This document shows positions 9,379 through 21,105 of a stretch of 64,000 nt of DNA, piece by piece. The position numbers and the translations under genes were made by a program. The notes beneath the pieces are model-generated. The model worked only from the letters and a program-made list of their open reading frames with translations, ran no database searches and had not been told where the DNA came from. Source of the DNA: Diphasiastrum complanatum (lineage: Eukaryota; Streptophyta; Lycopodiopsida; Lycopodiales; Lycopodiaceae). How positions within the stretch are numbered: position 1 is the first letter of the stretch; each line of letters opens with the position of its first letter. The DNA is taken from assembly GCA_029204225.1 (NCBI GenBank), contig CM055097.1, positions 58,142,869-58,206,868 of the forward strand, read 5' to 3'.

Positions 9379-11470
9379 AACTGGATCCACTAGCTCCCAA
9401 GTATTGTTGGTGATCAAAGCTTCAAACTCTTGTTTCATAGCTTTGTACCACTTCTTTGATTAGAGTTCATCTTGGACACTTCTTGGTTCTTCATGAGAGA
9501 TAAAAAATGCATAATTGGTGGATTCAACATCCATTTGCTTGTCTTTTTCAATGTATGAGAGCCTATTGGGCTCAGATCTTTCTCTCAAGGATCTTCTTGG
9601 TGAGAATACATGAGGATGCTCCTCCTCAAACCTCGACCCATCACTTCTTGATTGTCATCAATAGAGACAATAGAAGATGCATCATGAAATCTAGATGCCT
9701 CGATCTCGGCCCCATCCAAGGTAAGCTTTTCGTCTTCATGAAAAGTGACATCTCTACTTTAAATAATCTTGGAAGTAGAGAGTATGTAGACTCTATAAGC
9801 CTTCTTGGTAGATGACTATCCCACCATAACTCCTTTGCTTGAGCTAGGATCATATTTCTTTCTAGTCTCCAAAGGAATATGAGCAAAGCAAATACATCCA
9901 AAGACTATAAGATGATCAACCTTAGGCTTGAATAGCATATCATAAGGTGTCTTTCCTCCAAGAGCAAGATGAGGGAGTCCATTAATTAGCACAATTGATG
10001 GCCTCTCCCCAAAAATCCTTTGGCAAGAATGCTTCAATTCTCAAAGCTTTGGCACACTCACATAAGGATCTATTATTCCTCTCGGCCACCCCATTTTGAG
10101 AAGGGAAATAGGCACAAGAGAACTCTCTTTTGATTCCTTCTTTCTCACAAAAATCATGAACTTGTTGGAGATGTACTCTCTCCACTACCATCACATATCA
10201 AAGCTTTGATCTTTAAAGAGAATTGCTTCTCAACATAAACTTTGAGCTTGAGGAAAAAATCAAACACCATGGATTTTGAAGATAGAAGATACAACCATGT
10301 GAATCTTGTGTAGTCATCAATAAAGGTGACAAAACAAGTGGCTCCTCCCTTGCTTTTGCTTGATGAGAATTGCACATTCGAGTGCAACAACTCCAAAGGA
10401 TGTGAAGTCTTGATAAAAGATCTTGGATATAGCACATGCTTCACATGGCTTGATATCCTTGGATAGTGTCTTTGGCAAGCCAATAACTTTGACTTCTTTG
10501 ACCATAGAATGCATAGATTTGAAGTTGAGATGGCCCAATCTTCTATGCCATAATTCTTCTTTGGAAAGCTTGGTCACATATGCAATATCACAAGAGCTTG
10601 CACTCTCTCTTGGATCCAATTTGTAGATGCCTCCAAATTGAGATCCACAAGCAAGAATCTCATCATCTTTCTTGATTACACAAGTGTCAATATGGAATTT
10701 GACATCAAGGCCATTATCAAGCAATTGGCCAACACTATAAGGTTCTTTGGAAGCTTTGGAACAAAGAGAACATTATTGAGAGATAGAAATTTTGAAGATG
10801 AAACTTTCAAGGGTATACTCCCTACTCCTTCAATTTTGCATTCACAATCATTTGTAGTGTATACAAATTTTTGACTCTTTCATAAGGCATAAGAGAAGAA
10901 AAATGGTCCTTGGAGCTACACATATGAGATGAAGCTCCGCTATCGATATACCATGTGCCATCATTTTTGTAAGGAGAAAAAGAGAAGCTTGATATCATAA
11001 GAGAGCCTTCTCCATTACCTTCAATTGCATCACTTTCTCCCTCATTAGAGATGTTGGCTTGCTTGAATTGGTTCTTCTTCTTGAAACAATTAGTGGCATA
11101 ATGGCCTTTCTTGCCAAAAAAGAAGCACTTGGTCTTCATTTTTTTCAACTTTAATGTAGAAGCTTGAGAGGAATCCGCCTCTTCTCCATCTTTGTCCTTG
11201 TCTTTGGCTTTTTCTTTGGAGAAACGTGGGTGTTGACCTTTGTTCCTCCCTTTGTGCTTGTCTTTGACAAATAAAGCTTTGCCATCTCCATCATGATTGA
11301 TTGAGAGTTTTTTCATCCTCACAAGCTTGTTCTCTTGTCTACATCCTTCAGCAATAAGCACACCTTGCAAGGCCTCCAAACTTGGTAGCTCTTCTTTGAT
11401 GGCATAGGATTGGACAAGATTATCAAACTCATATCTCAAGCCACTAAAAATGACTTGCACTAGCTCAATT
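9379..11470 (-). pseudogene. Copia C gag-pol, truncated at both ends
   Basis: Read right to left: gag (about 11470-10950) with VQSYAIKEELPSLEALQGVLIAE and a zinc knuckle whose second Cys is Phe (CFFFGKKGHYATNC); protease WYIDSGASSHM; GAG-pre-integrase LWHRRLGHLN ... CEACAISK (about 10560-10430); integrase FITFIDDYTRF-like, SQNGVAERNNR and the C-terminal YDMLFKPKVDHLIVFGC (10480-9816); a linker; then the first RT residues MKQEFEALITNNTWELVDP (9438-9380). The gag N-terminus is cut off by a gypsy LTR at 11471 and RT by the A2 LTR. Several frameshifts. Confidence 0.88.
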
Positions 11471-11786
11471 TGTTGGAAGGTTTGCAGATCCCAGGGCAAC
11501 CCTAACCATAGATAATAAGCGAGTGGGATTTGGCACCCTGTGTGTGTAAGTCCAACCCAATGATTACATAGTTAATTGACTAGTTAGAAGTTAGTAAAAG
11601 AACTTCGGCCTTTTTGTGGGACTTTTAATGTCGCAGGGCCTAATAGAAAAGTTAGTGAATAAAAGGAGTTCCCACCAAAATTCAAATTCTTCCCTCCAAT
11701 TTTTGAGTGGGTTCCCTTCACTTTTTGAATACTTAGGGTAGAAATTGGCCAATAAGATCTGAGGACAAAGCCCTAAAATCCACTAT
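11471..11786 (+). repeat. Gypsy G-family LTR, 5' part
   Basis: Starts TGTTGGAAGGTTTGCAGATCC and matches the reverse complement of the LTRs ending at 24946 and 47758, including ggcaccctg, aagtccaaccc and tttttgagtgggttccct. Homology ends near aaaatccacta; the rest of the LTR and the primer site are deleted. It interrupts copia C gag. Confidence 0.8.
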
Positions 11787-12768
11787 CAGCATGTATTTGA
11801 TGTAAAGGATCAATGTTAGCTTGCATTTAGGCATCTTGTTTTGGCATAATAGAGTTAAAATCATATTTTAGGATTAAATTGGGAGAGGTCTTGCTTAATT
11901 TGAATGGATTTTCTTGTTTGAAATCCAATTTGATTGTTGAGCAGGGGAAGCCATACAGATCACCATTTTTAAAATCAGAAGAATTCATAGAATACAAATA
12001 AAATCGTTCATTTTTGCCATTTTGGTGAAAAAGCGAGCAAAATTGTTATCAGTCTTGATAACTTTTTGTTTCCTGGCAACCAACCTTCGCGGACTTGTAG
12101 ACATCACCGCCTTCATACAGAGAATCTTCAATTTGAAGGGTGAAGCTTACTTCCCAACCGATTTTCAGAAACAAAACAAAAACCACCAAAAACTCTAGAA
12201 AACAAAAAATCAATCTTTGTCTGGCACTGTACCTAGATCTGACCCATATCTATCTACTGCCAGGTCGGTGAAGGTTAATCCTAAAAATAGAAGGCTAAAG
12301 TGACTATTCATCTAGCTGTTGATAATATTTTGTAAAAAGTTTTGCAAAAAAATTAGTTCTTTGAGAGGAACCTTCGTCTAAACCTTCGCCCAAGTCAGAG
12401 TCAATCCAACATACTATTTTTGATAATCAGTGATTTGGACGAACGTTAACTCAAAGAAGGTTGTATTTTTGTCAAAAAAGTACTCTAGTTTTCGCATAGT
12501 TTAAAATATAGTCTGGTTTTTTACTCGTATTTTCGCATAGTTGAAAAATATGAAAAACTTGACACTATGTTTTTACACTAAGTTTTCAACAGGCAAAAAA
12601 GACAAAAAAACTCGACACTGTATTTTTACAAGGGGTTTTTTTAACAGGCGACCCTTGTCCAAAAATGTTGAAGGTATTTTAAAAAATGCGAGGTGTCTTC
12701 CAAATCCCGAAGGCTGCCCTCAAGTAAAGGCAACATCCAAAAGGCCAAAGGGCATCGCATTTCCAGTC
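11787..12768 (+). mobile_element. Gypsy G-family leader remnant
   Basis: 11787-11950 matches the reverse complement of 23990-24150, the gypsy G leader (gttagcttgcatttaggcat, gcttgtttgaaatc). The remainder is A+T rich with scattered aaccttcg/cgaaggtt motifs, as in the 23 kb leader. No gag is present. Confidence 0.6.
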
Positions 12769-13192
<424 letters not shown>

Positions 13193-13194
13193 CG

Positions 13195-13329
13195 TGGTAT
13201 CGGAACCACCGAATTGTAATAGTGGTATCAGAGCAAACAACTACAATCACAACAGTGGCCTTAGAGCCACAACAACTTCCCCTACATGTCGTATCAGAGC
13301 CACCGAATTGTAACAGTGGTATCAGAGCC
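13195..13329 (+). repeat. Array of five primer-binding-site-like motifs
   Basis: Initiator-Met primer site variants at 13195 (tggtatcggaacc), 13223 (tggtatcagagc), 13256 (tggccttagagcc), 13289 (tcgtatcagagcc) and 13317 (tggtatcagagcc). Spacings are 28, 33, 33 and 28 bp. The pair at 13195/13223 and the pair at 13289/13317 share caccgaattgtaa between them, so a 94-bp direct duplication explains the layout. Confidence 0.85.
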
Positions 13330-13420
13330 AAGGTTCATTGGATTACTAGAGTCTAGGACTTATTTCAATTCTATCAAACTGTTCTTTCTGTTTGTGTTTC
13401 ATCTCTACTACACGATCACT

Positions 13421-13666
13421 ATGGAAGGTTCAACCTCAAAGATCCGCTTAATCAACAAATTCAATGGAGATGACTTCCACATGTGGAAGTTCAAGATGAG
13501 GATGATTCTGATCGAGAAGGAGCTATGGGAGTACGTAAATGGTTCAATATCCAAGCTGGTAGAATCTGAATTGCTTCCAACATGGGAAGCAAAGGATGGC
13601 AAAGCACTTGCCATTGTATCCCTGAATCTGAAAGACACTCAGATTGCTCATGTGTCAAACAGCACC
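13421..13666 (+). pseudogene. Copia F gag, N-terminal fragment
   Basis: ATG at 13421: MEGSTSKIRLINKFNGDDF, then HMWKFKMRMILIEKELWEYV and DGKALAIVSLNLKDTQIAHV, typical N-terminal copia gag. It ends abruptly at about 13666 where an unrelated repetitive A+T-rich sequence starts. Nothing of pol follows. Confidence 0.85.
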
Positions 13667-13984
13667 TATGTTATTGCACATACTCTGTTAATTCACATTA
13701 CTATGTTATTGCACATTGTGAATTGCACTTTTTGGAAATCCGACATTGCAGAGTTTCTATACTTACATTAGTTAATTCACATACTATGTTATATTTGCAC
13801 ACTATGAATTTCTAGTTAGTTAAGACATTGCTTATCTTGAAATCCGACAAAACCACTACAATATTGTGATCAATTGCAATAATATATATATTGAAAAATG
13901 TTAATCAATGTATCACAAAATTGTTGCTTTTGTAGTCTCTCTAACCTACAATAGATGAACTAAAATTCATATTAAAAACCTAAT
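13667..13984. repeat. A+T-rich stretch with irregular internal repeats
   Basis: Contains repeated phrases such as atgttattgcacat, gttaattcacat and gaaatccgac (13675-13850). Otherwise nothing recognised. Confidence 0.5.
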
Positions 13985-14980
13985 CTACTCATTGTCATCG
14001 TGACATCCACTCTGCATGAAAACAAGCAAACAAGACACATTAGTATTTAATGCTTAATCGTACTAGTACTAATGGTTAAGAGTGAACACATACGTGTTTT
14101 ACAATAATAAAATTTACGAATAATACAAAGTTTAAATGTTTTAAAGAAACTTACACGTGGAGGATGACCCTCACTTTTCAATTTGTCGACTAATGCCTCG
14201 TATGATTCTCTAAAGGCAAAGTCGTACACTTCCTTAGTTGGTAGATGTCCATAGTTCGCCAACTATTTATCCATTCAATTTATGTTGGAATTAGTGAGCA
14301 GCTAGTCATAATGCATATTAAAAGAGAAAATCATATAAAATCAAAGATAAACTATAAGAGTAGTTTAGATTCACTAACCATGCTTGCTTGCAAGCTCGCC
14401 TTTCCACTCGAGCCAAACTTAGCATTGCCTATTCCATGCATCCTATCGCCCGCGACATCTCTTTGAATGTTGTATTTATCTGGTGTTCTTTCATCATTTT
14501 TTACAGTGTTCCAATCTGACCTTGAACACCAGTGGGGTTTCGATAACCCGTCCCTATAATTTCGTCGTAGTGTATCATGACGATTTCTTATCCACAAGCT
14601 CATGTGTTTATGAACTTCCTTCGAGTCGAATGCCTCTTCTTGTGGCAATTTGTTAAGAAGGGTACCAATAACCTGCCGTTTAAGATCGGCAAGTTGTTCG
14701 GACCATTTCTAAAACAATCTATCACCAAAATGGCATTGGCATAAAGAATACAATCGATCCATAATCACCCTTCCTTAATGGTTGGCGATTATGCTCCCTT
14801 GAGGATCCACGTCGTAATAAGGATTCGTAGATGACTCTTCGGTAGGGGTGGGAGCCGCGGCCGCTTGTGAGGTACCACCCTCATCTTGGCTAAGCATATA
14901 TTTTTTTGTTCGGGAGTTAGAGATGCATAAAAATTTGAAACATAATCTCTCAAGCTCTCACCACTGTCTGACCCCGACAT
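13985..14980 (-). CDS. Putative Transposase_24-like gene, spliced, with upstream damage
   Basis: ATG at 14980 (MSGSDSGESLRDYVSNFYASL). The first coding block runs to about 14379, with one frame change near an A7 run (about 14895) and two in-frame stops between 14790 and 14700. It contains PQEEAFDSKEVHKHM and SKPHWCSRSDWNTV. Intron 1 has donor ATG|GTTAGT and acceptor ATAG. Exon 2 (14155-14262, 36 codons) reads LANYGHLPTKEVYDFAF. Intron 2 has donor CGT|GTAAGT and acceptor ATGCAG. The last exon (13985-14011) is SGCHDDNE plus stop. The DW ... K-N-x-x-R ... G layout and the following YGxLP and Y-E-A-L resemble plant Transposase_24 proteins of En/Spm-type elements. That identity is an inference from layout only. 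Confidence 0.45.
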
Positions 14981-15001
14981 GATTACTACATTTGTAAACA
15001 T

Positions 15002-15640
15002 TCAATGCATTACAATAAGCCCTAATATATTGAATTGAAGTAGAAAAGAAAATCAACTACAAAAATTTAATGCATATTAGAGTTAGACTTTCATAACTAT
15101 GACAACAAAAAAAAAGATACTAGATGTGCGTTAATAACCTGCAACAAGATGCAAAAGAATCATACAGGAATGCACGTATAAGAATCGTACTATTTAAAAA
15201 TCAAAACATGAAAATCATATTATAATTGACAATTGAATTCAACATAGACAAGAGACAATAAACTCGAATCTGAAAATTTGATAATAAAGCCAGTACATAT
15301 GATGATGGTGCTATTCAATCCGTGCAGAGAAGGGCTTCAATGGCGATCTCGAATAGACTCTGTGGACGATTGATCTACAATAAACAGAATGTTCCAACTG
15401 CTAAGGAATGCTTCTCAATGTGGTACTTATATAGTGGTGACCACCATCAGAGAGAGCAAACAACCAAGTGTCAAAAAGGGATGCAAAACACCAAAAGTGT
15501 GTTTTCGCATAAGGAGTCGGAAGGCCAAATGATAAAGAGGCCATACCATCGAGGGGCTCTGCCCCCCAAACCCCTCGCCAGGGGGCTGTGTGAAAGATTT
15601 CAGATCCTTAAGATCCAATCTACTTGAATGATCTTTGGTT
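15002..15640. other. No gene recognised; GC-rich snap-back motif
   Basis: A+T-rich except for 15548-15592, where ggggctctgcccccc, aaacccctcg and ccaggggg form an imperfect fold-back. Such G/C tracts are seen in some plant LTRs, but no LTR edges could be defined. Confidence 0.3.
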
Positions 15641-16240
15641 AGAAAGAGAAATACACTACCAATTTCACCAATGTAGAAAATCAGCATCTACACACAATTT
15701 TAGATGCAAACACTAATAGAACTTGATCAAACTTGAATGAAATGATTATGTACTGTTGCTGTCCGTACAAAACCAGCAAGCTATTGTATTTCACACGTGT
15801 GGATCCAAAAATAGCAAATATAGATCATTCTACACATAGAATTGCAAGCAATCACCAAGATAGTGCACCAATGGATAGTAGAACCATGTATAAGCATGAA
15901 ATGAGATAGAAAAGAGAGAAGATGACTCTCTCCACGAGTTACATCCTTTTATAACAGGTCCAAACCCTATTTGGTCACTTGGCTTTCCCACCAAAATGCT
16001 AACCCTACCAATTTTGGGTCTAGATTCAATGTACCCAACTTATTCAAATTGAATCTACTCAAACTCGCATTCTATCTTTCCCACACTTTTAAATAGTGTT
16101 TATTCAAATGAATTTTAGACTAATGAACTTTGAAAAGTCAACCTCTAAGTCTAAAACAAGTTTTGGCCTCAATATGCCAAATATGGAAATATTGCAAAAT
16201 GTGATGAAACTAGTTGAATCTTTCCACATGGCCAGTTGTG
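15641..16240 (-). repeat. Possible LTR fragment
   Basis: On the minus strand a TATA-like box (gttataaaagg, about 15950) is followed by pyrimidine-rich sequence, and the block lies just downstream of a gypsy gag tail. No second copy or terminal motif confirms it. Confidence 0.25.
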
Positions 16241-17240
16241 CTCGTTAATTATAATATACCTCCATCTTTGAGTATAAAAATGGGACACTTGTTATTAGTT
16301 CTATTGATTCCAGGAAAGTACAAGGCCAAGAACATGGATGTGTATCTTGCACCCTTGGTCGATGAATGCATTCTTTGGAATGGTATTCACGCTTATGCCC
16401 TCTCATTGTTGGACACTCATTTATGGTGTGATTCCCTGCACAGATTGCACACCAAACATTTTCTCGACTAGGAAATGTCTTAGCAAATTTTTCACGTGAT
16501 TTGTCACTCTTAGCTTGCTACTCTTCCAATGTTTTAATCTTCTCACCGAATTGTGACTGTATCTTTTCCAGCTGCATCTGCTGCTTTTGACCAAGTTTTT
16601 CGAGCTCATTAATCATCAACTCTACTGTTGCATTGATGTTTGTGGATGCAATAGTGGTGGATGTTGTGGTAGTTTGCCCAGCTATATAAGAAAACATTCC
16701 AATATTTGATTCATCATTTGAATCTTCATCCTCCTCTCGTATTGCATCGCCCATAGCATGTTGTAAGGACACATAATCAATTGGCATTTAAGCTCGTGTC
16801 TAATCCTTTTAGGTAGACCTGCAAAAAACCACATGGTCATGGCATCACTATTGATTAATTCATAATCACACTTAGATATGAGGTGTTTAACCCATTCAAT
16901 ATAATGTTGCACCATTTTCCTCTTTCCCATTTTAATTTTACTTAAAAGAAGAAAAGGATCTTCCATAAACTTTCTTGTTTAAGTTTTGTGATTAGGCCAG
17001 CTTTAACCACTTTCCAATCCATACGTTTAGTCTCATCTTGGTTATAAAACCAATCTTGTGCTGCTCCAGTTAAGGCCATAGGAAATAGTTTAAGTTTATC
17101 TTGTGAAAAAACTTTGCCATAAACTTCCCATGATTCAGAAAAGATTTCAAGAAATCTGAGTGGATCAAATAACCCATTATACTTTAGTATCTCTAGACAA
17201 GGTGACCTTCTAACAATAACTTGTGGAGCGACGAACGGAG
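16241..17240 (-). pseudogene. Gypsy gag (copy 1), frameshifted
   Basis: Retrotrans_gag-type protein in pieces: IVRRSPCLEILKYNG, FPMALTGAAQDWFYNQDET, then MEDPFLLLSKIKMGKRKMV, a Gln-rich coiled coil around 16560-16600, and a zinc knuckle at about 16430-16460 (NVWCAICAGNHTINEC). Closely related to 22974-22042 and 46779-46338. At least three frameshifts. It keeps Trp where copy 2 has TAG before the knuckle. Confidence 0.85.
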
Positions 17241-17690
17241 GTCCAGGTGGCTGACGTAATTTGACAATAGCTATATCTGATAGATCAATATTCAAAAAAC
17301 AGTAATGGCGAAGGTTCGATGGGTGAAGGTTGACTTGGTGAGGATTCTTTCACTGCTATTTTGGGTAAAATCACTTATCTTGCTATTTTTGACTAATCTG
17401 ATAAAATTAACCTTCGTCTGATTGACAGTAGATATATTTAGTGTTATAATTTGGTGGCTCTGATAGCTTGGCCTTGGACGATGATTGGCTGTGTTGTTGT
17501 TGTTGTGGTTGCGTAGCTGCTAGCTGTTCTGCCTTTGTGTTCTTGTCCTTGGAAGTCTTTCTTCTTCTTGGACTACTGCATGGTCGAGTAGAGTGCCACG
17601 GATTTGGTACTCGTTGATGTGGATGAGCTTTTCCTCCTTACTTCTTCCTACAACAGACTTGTTGTCAATTTTTTTAGAGACCACACAGGA
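17241..17690 (-). mobile_element. Gypsy leader remnant and unassigned low-complexity sequence
   Basis: 17285-17450 carries the cgaaggtt / aaccttcg phrases of the gypsy leader at 23.2-23.8 kb. 17456-17640 is rich in tgttgttg and would encode Gln/Lys-rich peptide on the minus strand. It is not assigned to any element. Confidence 0.45.
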
Positions 17691-20456
17691 GTGTTAAGAT
17701 GAAAACTGTACTAATGGCAAAAGAATTGTACGACATTGTTACAGGTGCAGAAGGGAGACCCGAAGCGGATGACATGGCAATCGCCAGATGGAAGCTGAAG
17801 GATGGAAAAGCTTCCGTGCTGATCATCCTCAACATCACGAATACCCAGATCGGCCATGTATCCGAGGCTCAGACATCGAAAGAAGTCTGGGACATCTTGA
17901 GTACACTATACGAAGTGCGAGATATAGCTTCCAAGCTACATCTTAGGAAGAAATTCTACTCACTCAAGATGACGAATGGTGATTCTCTACAAAATCCGAT
18001 CAATCAATTCAAGAACCTACTAAGACAAATGGTCGCTGTCGAATCTGTCATAGATGATCAAGACGCAATGATGCAACTGCTTACAAGCTTGCCAAGTTCT
18101 TACGACAGCTGGGTGATGATCATCACGACTCATTCAGAATTGACTCTTTTGAGAGTCATTACTATGTTGTTGCAGGAAGACGCGTGAAGGAACAAAGCAT
18201 CGAGTTCCTCAACTGATTCTCACGCCTTGTACACCAACAAGAGCACGACAAAGCAACAGAAGAAGAAAGGCCCAAAGCAATCAAAGCCAGACCAGAAACC
18301 AGCTCAGCACAAGGAATAGTCGAATCCGCAGACAAAGAAGAAGCTATTCTGCAGATACTGCAAACGAAACAACCACGAAATACAAGACTACCGCATACTT
18401 CAAGCGAAGAACAACAACAAAGGGTAGTCGAATCAAGTGGCGAATGTAACTGCAGAAGCTCCACAGTCTATTCAAGAAACGGATCATGATGTCTTCATGA
18501 CCAATCATCAAGGAGCATCTGGCGATAGTTCTTGGTTCCTGGATTCCGGAGCCACTCGGCACATGACTAGCCTCATTGGTTGTTTCGAGTCCTATACACC
18601 TTACAGTACTCAGAAATTCATTCACCTTGGTGACAATAGCACACAAGCTATTAAAGGTGAAGGCACTCTAAGATTATGCTTTGCAAATGATCAGTCTAAG
18701 CTACTCTTTAAAGTCCTGTATGTACCAAAGTTATCTACAAATCTGCTCTTTGTAAGCACAATCACAGAGCTAGGACACAGAATAGAACTCAAATGTGATC
18801 AGTGTAAAGTAGTTGATAGGACAAGCAAGATCCTAGCACTCGGAAAGAGGCATGGATACTTGTATAAATTAAGTCATTGCTTTTATGCCTCTAGTTAGGC
18901 TCTTAGTACTTCAGTTCATTCAAATAAAGGTTTATTTTGACATTATAGACTTGGTCATTTAAATCATGCTACTGTACAACGAATGTCTAGACAATCTATT
19001 GTTCTTGATCTCGACTATCCTCGCAAAAAAGTCGAGTTACCTATCTGTCAAGACTGTCTAGTTGGTAAACAGACTGGAAAACCATTTAAGTCAAGCCATC
19101 AGCATATTGCTAGAGGATTACTAGACGTTGTACATTCAGATATTTGTGGCCTGATGAAAAATACTTTGTTGAAGGATGCCAAGTATTTTATAACCTTTAT
19201 TAACGAATTCTCTAGAAGGATGATGGTATTTTTCATAAAGAAAAAATCAAAAGTCTTCAGCTGCCTCAGAATCTTCAAAGAGCGTGCAGAAAAGGAGATT
19301 GGAAGGACGATCAAGGCCCTAAGGTCAGACAACAGTGGACAATATATCTATGTCGAGTTTAAGGAGTACTGCCAAAGCCAAGACATTGATCAGCAATTCA
19401 TCACTCCTTATAGTCCTCAGTCTAATGGCTTAGCTGAGAAGAAGAACCGTACTCTGGTCGAATCTGCTAAGTGTATGCTATTGCATGCATCGTTGCCCAA
19501 GAGATTCTGGACTGAAGCTATCTCCACTACAGCTTATCTCCAGAACATATGTTCGACCAAGGCCCTCTCAGACAAGACACCCCATGAGGTGTGGACAAGC
19601 TCTAAGCCTTCTTTGAAGAACCTAAGAGTGTTTGGGCGCATTGCTTACGCATAGATCCCAAAGGACACAAGGAAGAAATTGGACTTCCAAGGTTTGAAGA
19701 TGATCCTGATCAGTTATACTTCGTTTGATAACACCTACAAGTTGTACGATCCTGATACCCAGCAAAACTTGTATAGCCGGGATACAGTCTTTATCGAGGA
19801 TCAGTTCTTCGACCTCAAAGGCAAGGATATTGCTCAAGAAGAACCTACATCTCCTGCCATTGACATGACAGTCCGAGCTTCTGGATCAAGCGTGTCTATT
19901 GTCGACCCACTTCAAGACATCGATTCAGACGAAGATGTTGCTGCTACCCAGCAACAAGTCCCAGGAGCGGTTCATCAGTCAAATCCTCCCAGAAGATCAA
20001 GCCGAGTGCGCACGCAGCCCACAAGGTATACTCCTGAGTTTGTTTGTCTCTTAATGCAGGAACCGACGACAGTCGAAGAGGCACTTAGCCAACCAGACTC
20101 TGATCTCTGGAGAGAAGCCATGGACAGAGAGTATTCCTCTCTGATCAAGAATCAAACATGGTAAGTTAGTCGAAGCTCCTATTGGCTGCAATATTATTGA
20201 TTGCAAATGGATATTTAAGATGCCAACGGAACAATTGATCGAAGGAAGGCTAGACTAGTAGAACGAGGATTCACCCAGATCCCAAATGTCAACTATAGTG
20301 AGACTTTTAGTCCAGTCGTCAAACATTCGCTGATCTGAATGCTCTTGTCTTATGCTGCAGCTGTCGACCTCGAAGTACATCAACTTGATGTACAAAGAAC
20401 CTATCTGAACGAAGTCATACAAGAAGACATCTACATGATCCAACCCAACCACATCC
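17691..20456 (+). pseudogene. Copia D-type gag-pol, 5' and 3' truncated
   Basis: Starts within gag (KTVLMAKELYDIV, 17699), through LHLRKKFYSLKM to 18187. A degenerate zinc knuckle follows (CRYCKRNNHEIQDY; the last Cys is lost). Protease is WFLDSGATRHM (about 18535). GAG-pre-integrase contains HYRLGHLN and CQDCLVGKQ. Integrase spans 19120-19650 (VHSDICG, LRSDNSGQY, YSPQSNGLAEKKNR). A linker and RT start follow ([30 protein letters not shown]) to about 20450, short of the YVDD box. Stops include TAG at 18318, 18426 and 19652 and TGA at 18938; a one-base insertion follows NQTW at 20160. Confidence 0.9.
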
Positions 20457-20507
20457 GTTGAAACCGCACGTTACAACCGCAAACTGCAATCCACCGTAAC
20501 CGTAAAC
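20457..20507. repeat. Short aaccgt-type microrepeat at an element junction
   Basis: Repeats of ccgtaaccgtaaaccgtaaccc between the truncated copia and the gypsy LTR. It looks like filler at a breakpoint. It is too short and irregular to be telomeric. Confidence 0.5.
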
Positions 20508-21018
20508 CGTAACCCTAACCTGAATCCAAGATCTAGTCAATCTAGCATCAAAGAGACGGAGTTAGTTGTCACGCGGAGGTTCGTTCCCATGAGAGCGATA
20601 GTATAGTTCAGATTTCAACATGAATGGAGGATCTAACACTAACATCCATTAACACTACATCCATTAACCCTACTTCCATTAATCCTAAATCCACAACAAT
20701 GATAGAAACTTACTCTTCTCTCTCTCCCTTTCTCTCTCACAAAAAGCATAAGAAATAGCAATCTCAATAATGATCAAATCCAACAATTAGCAAAATCCAA
20801 AGAAAGCATGAGAAATGGAGGAGAAGAAAGAAAGAGCAAGGACATTCATCAATCCATTTCTAAAGAGAACCAATCTGCTTTATTGAAATGAGAAAATGAA
20901 CATGAGCAACTCAAGTTGGTCCCTTTTTATAGTAGAGAGGAGGACCCTAGCCTCTGAATCCTATTGGTCCAGTCTGGCCTCTCTTTTTATTCAAGTTTAA
21001 AAAAGTGTGGGAACCATC
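20508..21018 (-). repeat. Gypsy G left LTR (3' LTR, both ends missing)
   Basis: Near-identical to 24214-24727: cacgcg, ttcccatgagagcgatagta, ccattaacactacatccatt, and cctctctttttattcaa. It lacks the first 20-30 bp and everything after gtgggaaccatca. This is the partner of the intact LTR at 24188-24946. Confidence 0.85.
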
Positions 21019-21105
21019 ATGTATGTTTCCACTTTCTTGAACAAATATGCAATCTCCGTCGGTGTGACCGGATGATCGGGTATTTGTGTTTGCAGATATG
21101 CATAT

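Noticed and set aside
20500-20520. ccctaa-like bases suggesting interstitial telomere repeat
   Set aside because: Only one ccctaacc unit among aaccgt variants; not a TTTAGGG array.
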